Shown here: in pieces, positions 1 to 3,819 of the stretch
How positions within the stretch are numbered: position 1 is the stretch's first letter
Layout of the letters: each line of letters begins with the position of its first letter
From: an uncultured Collinsella sp.
GTDB taxonomy: Bacteria; Actinomycetota; Coriobacteriia; Coriobacteriales; Coriobacteriaceae
Direction of reading: 5' to 3'
Assembly: GCA_958349325.1 (NCBI GenBank)
Contig: CATWCP010000076.1
Coordinates: 1-5,552, forward strand
DNA length: 5,552 nt
Translations under genes and position numbers: made by a program
Notes under the pieces: model-generated
Seen by the model: only the letters and a program-made list of their open reading frames with translations
Told to the model about the DNA's origin: nothing
The model's database searches: none

Positions 1-82
1 CAAGTCCATCTCCGTGTCTTCCACCATGGGCCCTGGCGTCAAGGTCGATCCCGCTGTCCAGCGTGACTTCCTGGCTGAGTAA
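1..82 (+). CDS. rplA: 50S ribosomal protein L1, C-terminal end (partial)
   Basis: Only the last 26 codons are in the window, in the frame starting at base 2 and ending at the TAA at 80-82. The peptide contains SSTMGPGVKVDP, the highly conserved C-terminal segment of ribosomal protein L1; bacterial L1 proteins end a few residues after this stretch, which fits the stop seen here. L1 binds 23S rRNA at the L1 stalk of the large subunit and, in many bacteria, represses its own operon by binding the mRNA. The gene is followed after 36 bases by a strong terminator and then by genes on the opposite strand, so it is the last gene of its transcript. The rplJ-rplL pair that commonly follows rplA is not here. 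The identification rests on a short but very characteristic motif. Confidence 0.9.
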   Translation, partial: KSISVSSTMGPGVKVDPAVQRDFLAE

Positions 83-118
83 CTGCTAGTTACTGCCTGA
101 GTACAGCAAGCATTGCTA

Positions 119-157
119 AAGAAACCCGGTTCTGCCTTGTGCAGGACCGGGTTTCTT
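119..157. terminator. Rho-independent terminator of rplA, probably bidirectional
   Basis: Bases 119-135 pair with 141-157 over 17 positions (AAGAAACCCGG... against ...CCGGGTTTCTT) with one G-T wobble (131/145) and a five-base loop CTTGT. The A-rich foot on the left and TTTCTT on the right give a short U-tract on either strand. It lies between the convergent rplA and the metallophosphoesterase gene, where a shared terminator is expected. On the - strand it would be a second terminator behind the palindrome at 174-206. Confidence 0.88.
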
Positions 158-173
158 GCTATCGCGTCAAAAG

Positions 174-206
174 CACCATAAAGGGGACAGTGTCCCCTTT
201 ATGGTG
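174..206. repeat. Perfect 33-base palindrome after the metallophosphoesterase stop; terminator-like
   Basis: Bases 174-189 (CACCATAAAGGGGACA) are the exact reverse complement of 191-206, around a single central G at 190. The right arm starts one base downstream of the TAA stop (208-210, - strand) of the metallophosphoesterase gene. On the - strand the structure is followed by GCTTTT, so it could act as an intrinsic terminator for the two-gene operon. A diverged relative sits in the same position behind the mscS-family gene (2887-2925), so the pair look like members of a dispersed repeat family rather than two unrelated hairpins. Confidence 0.85.
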
Positions 207-207
207 G

Positions 208-918
208 TTACCAGGGTGTTCTGGCTGTTGAAGACTCGATGGCTTCGTGTCGTTTGAGCTCGCGGCGCATGGTTTGTGAGTTGAGCCACGCTGCTTGCCA
301 GCCGCGGATGGGGTAGTGCGTCTGGTCGAGCTCAAACTGCGTATAGCCGCAGGCGTTGATGATCGTCGTTCCACACACATGCTGACGCTCGCGCTGAAAA
401 TCACAACCGTAGCTTTGGTGCACATGCCCGTGCACCATGTAGTCGGGATTCCAGGATTCGAGTGCTGTGTTAAAGCACTCGAATCCTCGATGCGGCAGAT
501 CGTCCAGATCACCCATACCGGCGGCGGGTGCATGGGTAAGCAGAATGTCGCACCCGCCGACCATCCTAACCTTACGCGACAGCTTACGCATGCGCTTGGA
601 CATCTCGCGTTCGGTGTACATGTTGGCGCCGTCGCGATAACGCATGGACCCGCCAAGGCCCGCAATGCGAATCCCTCGGTACGTGTACACGCTGTCCTCT
701 ACGCAGATACATCCACCCGGTGCATGACGTGCGTAGCGGTCATCGTGATTGCCGCGCACGTAGATGAGCGGTTTGTTGATGACCGTAACCAAAAACTCAA
801 GATAGTCCGGGTCCAGATCGCCGGCGGACAAAATCAGGTCGACTCCCTCAAAGCGTTCCTTGCGAAAGCACTCCCAAAGGCATCGTTCTTCGGTATCGGC
901 TATGGCAAGGATTTTCAT
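208..918 (-). CDS. Calcineurin-like metallophosphoesterase family protein
   Basis: This 236-residue protein has the ordered motifs of the binuclear-metal calcineurin-like phosphoesterases: IADTE at 6-10 (D8), GD at 33-34, GNHD at 56-59, a TH at 128-129, and GHVH at 164-167. Such enzymes hydrolyse phosphomono- or diesters with Mn, Fe or Zn bound between these residues. The first motif is D-x-E rather than the usual D-x-H; I recall other small phosphoesterases from Gram-positive anaerobes with a similar ISDTE start, so this is probably a subfamily trait rather than decay. There is no signal peptide or membrane segment, so it is cytoplasmic. Its ATG overlaps the TGA of the preceding gene (ATGA, 915-918), and no good ribosome binding site is visible, so translation is probably coupled. 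It is the last gene of the operon. The substrate cannot be read from the sequence; a cyclic nucleotide or nucleotide-like phosphodiester is only a guess. Confidence 0.9.
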   Translation of the reverse strand: MKILAIADTEERCLWECFRKERFEGVDLILSAGDLDPDYLEFLVTVINKPLIYVRGNHDDRYARHAPGGCICVEDSVYTYRGIRIAGLGGSMRYRDGANMYTEREMSKRMRKLSRKVRMVGGCDILLTHAPAAGMGDLDDLPHRGFECFNTALESWNPDYMVHGHVHQSYGCDFQRERQHVCGTTIINACGYTQFELDQTHYPIRGWQAAWLNSQTMRRELKRHEAIESSTARTPW

Positions 919-2831
919 AGGGCAGGGACTTTCGGCTCATCGTCGAGCTGCGGAATGGTGCCTACCACGTTGTCCGCCAGCCAATTCATCTCGACAATCT
1001 GCGTGCTCGGCAGCGGAGGGAAGCCTTCGATCTGTACCACGCCGTTCTGACTGTGGAGCTCGCCGCCAAAGGGGTTGATGGATCCCTCGACAATGCCGTT
1101 GCGGAGCAACTGCACGAGTTTGCGCGTCTGGTAGGGTAGGCCCGGAGCGTAACGGATGTCGATAACGCCGGAGCTCATGCCGTACCAGTAGTTGACGGCG
1201 CGCACTTGGTTGTCATCGCTGGTCTCGTCCCACGTGCCGTGCAGAAGGCTGCGAACGATGAGCTCGTAGTAACGGCCCCAGTTCCATACCGGCATAGCGA
1301 TGCCGGAAACCTTGCCATCGACCAGGCGGTGGAGTCCGTAGGCCGTAGGGTCTTCGAGCGACTTTGACATGTCAGCGCCGGTCATGACGCTCACGCCTTC
1401 GCGGCACATGGCCTCGGCAAGACCGCCGGCGGGCACATCGCCCCAGGTGAGGATAATTTGCGCGCGGGGGTCGAGCAGCGAGGCGCCGATGGCAAAGGCA
1501 TTGATCTCGCTGAGCGCGCCGGATGCGAAGACCGACGCGTGGTAGCCGATGCGATGGTTGTCCGCCATGCTGGCGGCAAGGGCGCCCAGGAGGAACTTGG
1601 CCTCGTACATCTTGCCAAAGTACGAACGGACGCTTTGGTGGGGAAGGCCGATAGAGCAGTTAAGGAACCGAACCCGGGGATACTCAACGGCAGCTCTGAG
1701 TGTGTATTCCATCAGGCGGTGCGAGGTCGAGAAGATGACGTTTGCTCCATGTTTGACAGCCGTTTCCACGGCGGCGTAGAACACATCCGGATCGTGACAG
1801 TCCTCGAACGCCTCGGTGCGCACGATACCGCCAAAGTGCTCATCGAGATACTGACGCCCTTGGTCGTGCAGGCTGTCCCAGCTCGACGTCGCACAGGGGA
1901 ACTCATGGATAAAGGCGATGCGCAGGGGGTTGGACGTCGAGTAGACGGTCTTGCCCATAAAGAAGTTGAGCACGCCAGAGGTGGACTTGGCGGGCGTCTC
2001 CTCCTCGTCGACGCTCGGTGCTTCGACAAGATCGACCTTGTCCTCGTCATTTTTGCCGGCAATGACCAGCTCGCGCCAGATCTTGCACAGGCGGTTTACG
2101 ACGATATCCGTCGGCGTATCCAGCAGGCGGTCCTGGTTGTACACATTGAGGTAGACGAGCATGGCGTCGGCAGGCGTAATGTCCAGGTGGTCGCCGCCTG
2201 CGCGAAGGTAGGCGCGCTTAAAGAGCAGGAAGGTGTGGCGTAGGTAGTCGACCTTTTTCTGCGGCCATTTTTCGATAAGGTTCTGACCGAGCATCTTGGC
2301 GAGCGTCTCGTAGCTTCCCTCACGCGAGAACTCAATCTCGTATAGGGGGCAGACGCGCCAAAACGCGCAGAACTCGCCGTACAGGCGGCTTTCGACGGAA
2401 TCCCATGTGCCGGGGTAGAGACGGGTGACCTTGGCCGAAACCGTCGGGGCGTCTAGGAATTTGAGGACACTGACGCGTTTGTTGCCTTCTTGGACATAGA
2501 ACCGATGCATGAACTCGGTGACGATGACGGGGTCGCGATAGCCCTCGGTCACCTGGATGTCGTAGAGGTTGGACCACTTGCGGGCGAACTCGGTGCTAAA
2601 CGGAAGCAGGGGCATAAAGTTACACGAAAAGGCGGACTGACGGCCCTTGGTGACCGTGCCGACGACCATTTCGAGCGGAATATCCCGCAGGCCGACATTC
2701 TCTCGCTGACCTAAGGGGAGCTGAGCAACCAAGCTATCGAGGTCCGTAAGGTATGGATGCTCGCTTTGGCTAATGGCGCGTCGACGTCCTTGCTCGCCGC
2801 GCTTGCGTGCTTGACGATAGGCCTCTTCCAT
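915..2831 (-). CDS. ParB-like/BMP-domain fusion protein, cytoplasmic; annotated relatives are 'BMP family ABC transporter substrate-binding protein'
   Basis: The protein has 638 residues in two parts. Residues about 45-260 resemble a ParB/Srx-like fold, with the segment VQEGNKRVSVLKFL (113-126) matching the E-G-N-x-R signature of that fold, followed by a mostly helical stretch. An acidic, low-complexity linker (about 260-285) leads to residues about 303-625, which resemble the BMP/PnrA family of periplasmic-type nucleoside-binding domains: LRIAFIHE (303-310), YEAKFLLGALAASM (409-422), RIGYHASV (427-434), NAFAIGASLLDP (444-455), a WGD segment near 463 and a C-terminal MNWLADNVVGTIP (615-627). 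BMP proteins are normally exported lipoproteins of ABC importers, but here the N-terminus (MEEAYRQARKRGEQGRRR) is charged and has no signal peptide or lipobox, so the protein should stay in the cytoplasm. No permease or ATPase gene is adjacent. The start is supported by AAGGGAG seven bases upstream. A ligand-sensing regulatory role is inferred, not shown. Bacillus Med is a precedent for a regulatory BMP-family protein. Confidence 0.85.
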   Translation of the reverse strand: MEEAYRQARKRGEQGRRRAISQSEHPYLTDLDSLVAQLPLGQRENVGLRDIPLEMVVGTVTKGRQSAFSCNFMPLLPFSTEFARKWSNLYDIQVTEGYRDPVIVTEFMHRFYVQEGNKRVSVLKFLDAPTVSAKVTRLYPGTWDSVESRLYGEFCAFWRVCPLYEIEFSREGSYETLAKMLGQNLIEKWPQKKVDYLRHTFLLFKRAYLRAGGDHLDITPADAMLVYLNVYNQDRLLDTPTDIVVNRLCKIWRELVIAGKNDEDKVDLVEAPSVDEEETPAKSTSGVLNFFMGKTVYSTSNPLRIAFIHEFPCATSSWDSLHDQGRQYLDEHFGGIVRTEAFEDCHDPDVFYAAVETAVKHGANVIFSTSHRLMEYTLRAAVEYPRVRFLNCSIGLPHQSVRSYFGKMYEAKFLLGALAASMADNHRIGYHASVFASGALSEINAFAIGASLLDPRAQIILTWGDVPAGGLAEAMCREGVSVMTGADMSKSLEDPTAYGLHRLVDGKVSGIAMPVWNWGRYYELIVRSLLHGTWDETSDDNQVRAVNYWYGMSSGVIDIRYAPGLPYQTRKLVQLLRNGIVEGSINPFGGELHSQNGVVQIEGFPPLPSTQIVEMNWLADNVVGTIPQLDDEPKVPAL

Positions 2832-2838
2832 AATGTTG

Positions 2839-2845
2839 CTCCCTT
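2839..2845 (-). promoter_or_regulatory. Ribosome binding site of the ParB-like/BMP fusion gene
   Basis: Read on the - strand this is AAGGGAG, seven bases before the ATG at 2831. It supports that methionine as the start, which matters because it confirms the absence of an N-terminal signal sequence. Confidence 0.75.
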
Positions 2846-2846
2846 A

Positions 2847-2860
2847 GTCGTTTAAACAAC
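2847..2860. promoter_or_regulatory. Candidate operator: GTCGTTTAAACAAC near-palindrome
   Basis: The 14 bases GTCGTTTAAACAAC form an inverted repeat centred on the perfect GTTTAAAC, with a single mismatched pair in the arms. It lies between the candidate -10 box and the ribosome binding site of the BMP fusion gene, around the expected transcription start, which is a usual position for a repressor site. A palindrome this short can occur by chance, and no regulator is identified. Confidence 0.3.
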
Positions 2861-2887
2861 TATATGAACCATGGTACCACGAATGAA
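2859..2887 (-). promoter_or_regulatory. Candidate promoter of the BMP fusion-metallophosphoesterase operon
   Basis: On the - strand, TATAGT (2859-2864) is a fair -10 box, 17 bases after TTCATT (2882-2887), which is a weak -35 match. Transcription would start near 2852, just ahead of the ribosome binding site. The repeat behind the mscS-family gene lies immediately upstream and abuts the -35 region, consistent with an independent promoter. This is a consensus match by eye only. Confidence 0.4.
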
Positions 2888-2925
2888 AACCACTACAAAG
2901 ATGCCTGACCCCTTTGCGGTGGTTT
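2887..2925. repeat. Imperfect inverted repeat overlapping the mscS-family stop codon; terminator-like
   Basis: AAACCACTACAAAG (2887-2900) pairs with CTTTGCGGTGGTTT (2912-2925), with 12 Watson-Crick pairs out of 14 and an 11-base loop. The two differing positions, TA against CG, lie side by side in the middle of the arm. On the - strand the stop codon TAA (2926-2924) forms the first bases of the structure, and the far arm ends in GGTTTT, so it can serve as an intrinsic terminator of the channel gene. Its - strand start, TAAACCACCGCAAAGGGG, closely matches TAACCACCATAAAGGGG at the other repeat (from 210), which indicates one family. Confidence 0.75.
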
Positions 2926-3691
2926 AGGCGATGATGGGGGCGATGGCGCGGATGCAGGCGTCGGCAGCGGTGAAAGTGGTGCTGTCGTCGCTGACGATAA
3001 AGATGATCTTTCCTTTGATGCCAAAGTCGCCGATTTCGCTAAAGAGCACGTAGGGCTCTTTGTCAAAGCCCGAGATGGGCGAGACGGCCGTTTTGGTTGC
3101 GCTCGTGAGCTCGTCTGCCAGCGCGTCAAGGGAAGCCCACTTAGACGTGTCCTTTACGGCAACGGGCACGGCCACGCGTCCAAAGGGCATTAAATGCACG
3201 AGCGTGTTCTTGGAGATGTTGGAGTTGGGCACAATGATGGTCTGTCCACAGGCATCCTCAATCGTTGTATGGCGCCAAGTGATGTCTTGGACCACGCCCG
3301 ACACACCGCCGACCTCGATATTGTCGCCGGGCTTGATGATGCCCATAAAGGTCACTTGCATGCCGCCGATAAGGTTTGAGAGCGTGTCCTGGAAACCCAG
3401 GGAGATGGCGATGCCGCCGACGCCAAGAGCGGCGACGAGGGCGTTTGCATTAATGCCAAAACAGTTGTCGAGGATAAAGCTGCCGCCGATCATCCAGATG
3501 ACGGCGCGCGCGATGTTGATGAAGATACTCGATGCCGGTAGCGGGTTATCGTCTCGGTTAAGCAGATGGTTCAGGGTCTTGGATACGACCTTGGCGGCGA
3601 CGGCGGTGCCTATCGCCAAGATGACGGCCCAGATGATGTTGTGGACCCACCGTTGCTCAAAGAAATGAAGAATCGGCTCAAACAATTCCAT
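2924..3691 (-). CDS. MscS-family small-conductance mechanosensitive ion channel
   Basis: The 255-residue product has the MscS plan: hydrophobic helices at about 17-36 and 55-76, then the long pore helix from about 82 with the Gly/Ala-rich ALVAALGVGGIAISLGFQ (84-101) and SNLIGGMQ (105-112), followed by the beta domain with IKPGDNIEVGGVSGVV (119-134) and the signature IIVPNSNI (152-159). MscS channels open under membrane tension and release solutes during osmotic downshock. The length is slightly below that of E. coli MscS (286 residues) but contains all core parts, ending in a short alpha/beta C-terminal domain. Upstream methionines in frame (3736, 3724) are possible, but the ATG at 3691 is preceded by AGGAGG, so I chose it. 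The gene stands alone between a terminator upstream and a terminator-like repeat overlapping its stop, so it is probably monocistronic. Confidence 0.93.
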   Translation of the reverse strand: MELFEPILHFFEQRWVHNIIWAVILAIGTAVAAKVVSKTLNHLLNRDDNPLPASSIFINIARAVIWMIGGSFILDNCFGINANALVAALGVGGIAISLGFQDTLSNLIGGMQVTFMGIIKPGDNIEVGGVSGVVQDITWRHTTIEDACGQTIIVPNSNISKNTLVHLMPFGRVAVPVAVKDTSKWASLDALADELTSATKTAVSPISGFDKEPYVLFSEIGDFGIKGKIIFIVSDDSTTFTAADACIRAIAPIIA

Positions 3692-3701
3692 GTAGGGAAA
3701 A

Positions 3702-3708
3702 CCTCCTA
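3702..3708 (-). promoter_or_regulatory. Strong ribosome binding site fixing the start of the mscS-family gene
   Basis: Read on the - strand this is TAGGAGG, an almost perfect anti-16S match, about ten bases before the ATG at 3691. It lies inside the region that the longer upstream starts would translate, which argues for the shorter protein beginning MELFEPIL. Confidence 0.8.
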
Positions 3709-3735
3709 ATGATCGTCCAACCATGATACCCACCA

Positions 3736-3768
3736 AGAAGCCCGTCCGATCACATCGGACGGGCTTCT
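3736..3768 (-). terminator. Rho-independent terminator of the 5'-nucleotidase gene
   Basis: AGAAGCCCGTCCGAT (3736-3750) pairs perfectly with 3754-3768 around a three-base loop, giving a GC-rich 15-bp stem. On the - strand the stem ends in GGGCTTCTT, a short U-containing tail. It lies 51 bases after the stop codon of the 5'-nucleotidase and just upstream of the mscS-family ribosome binding site, so it separates the two transcripts. Confidence 0.85.
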
Positions 3769-3774
3769 GTGCTC

Positions 3775-3803
3775 GATATAAGGTTTACGCGGCGGGGCTG
3801 CAA
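3775..3803 (-). promoter_or_regulatory. Possible promoter of the mscS-family gene, upstream of the hairpin
   Basis: On the - strand TTGCAG (3798-3803) is followed after exactly 17 bases by TATATC (3775-3780). Each box matches the housekeeping consensus only partly. Only 27 bases lie between the hairpin and the mscS ribosome binding site, leaving little room for a full promoter there. If this promoter is real, transcription would start at the hairpin itself. Weak evidence. Confidence 0.22.
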
Positions 3804-3819
3804 GGCCCGGCGGTGTAGC

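Noticed and set aside
295..1050. 251-codon open frame on the + strand
   Set aside because: It lies opposite the metallophosphoesterase gene, which has clear catalytic motifs. The + strand translation shows no recognisable domain and spans the junction of two real genes.
1458..2243. 261-codon open frame on the + strand
   Set aside because: Antisense to the ParB-like/BMP fusion gene; long antisense frames are common in GC-rich coding DNA, and the product has no recognisable motif.
3692..3736. Longer N-terminus of the mscS-family protein starting at 3736 or 3724
   Set aside because: The start at 3736 lies in the foot of the terminator hairpin, and the added residues (MVGIMVGRSLGGFPY) would be encoded across the strong AGGAGG site that serves the ATG at 3691.
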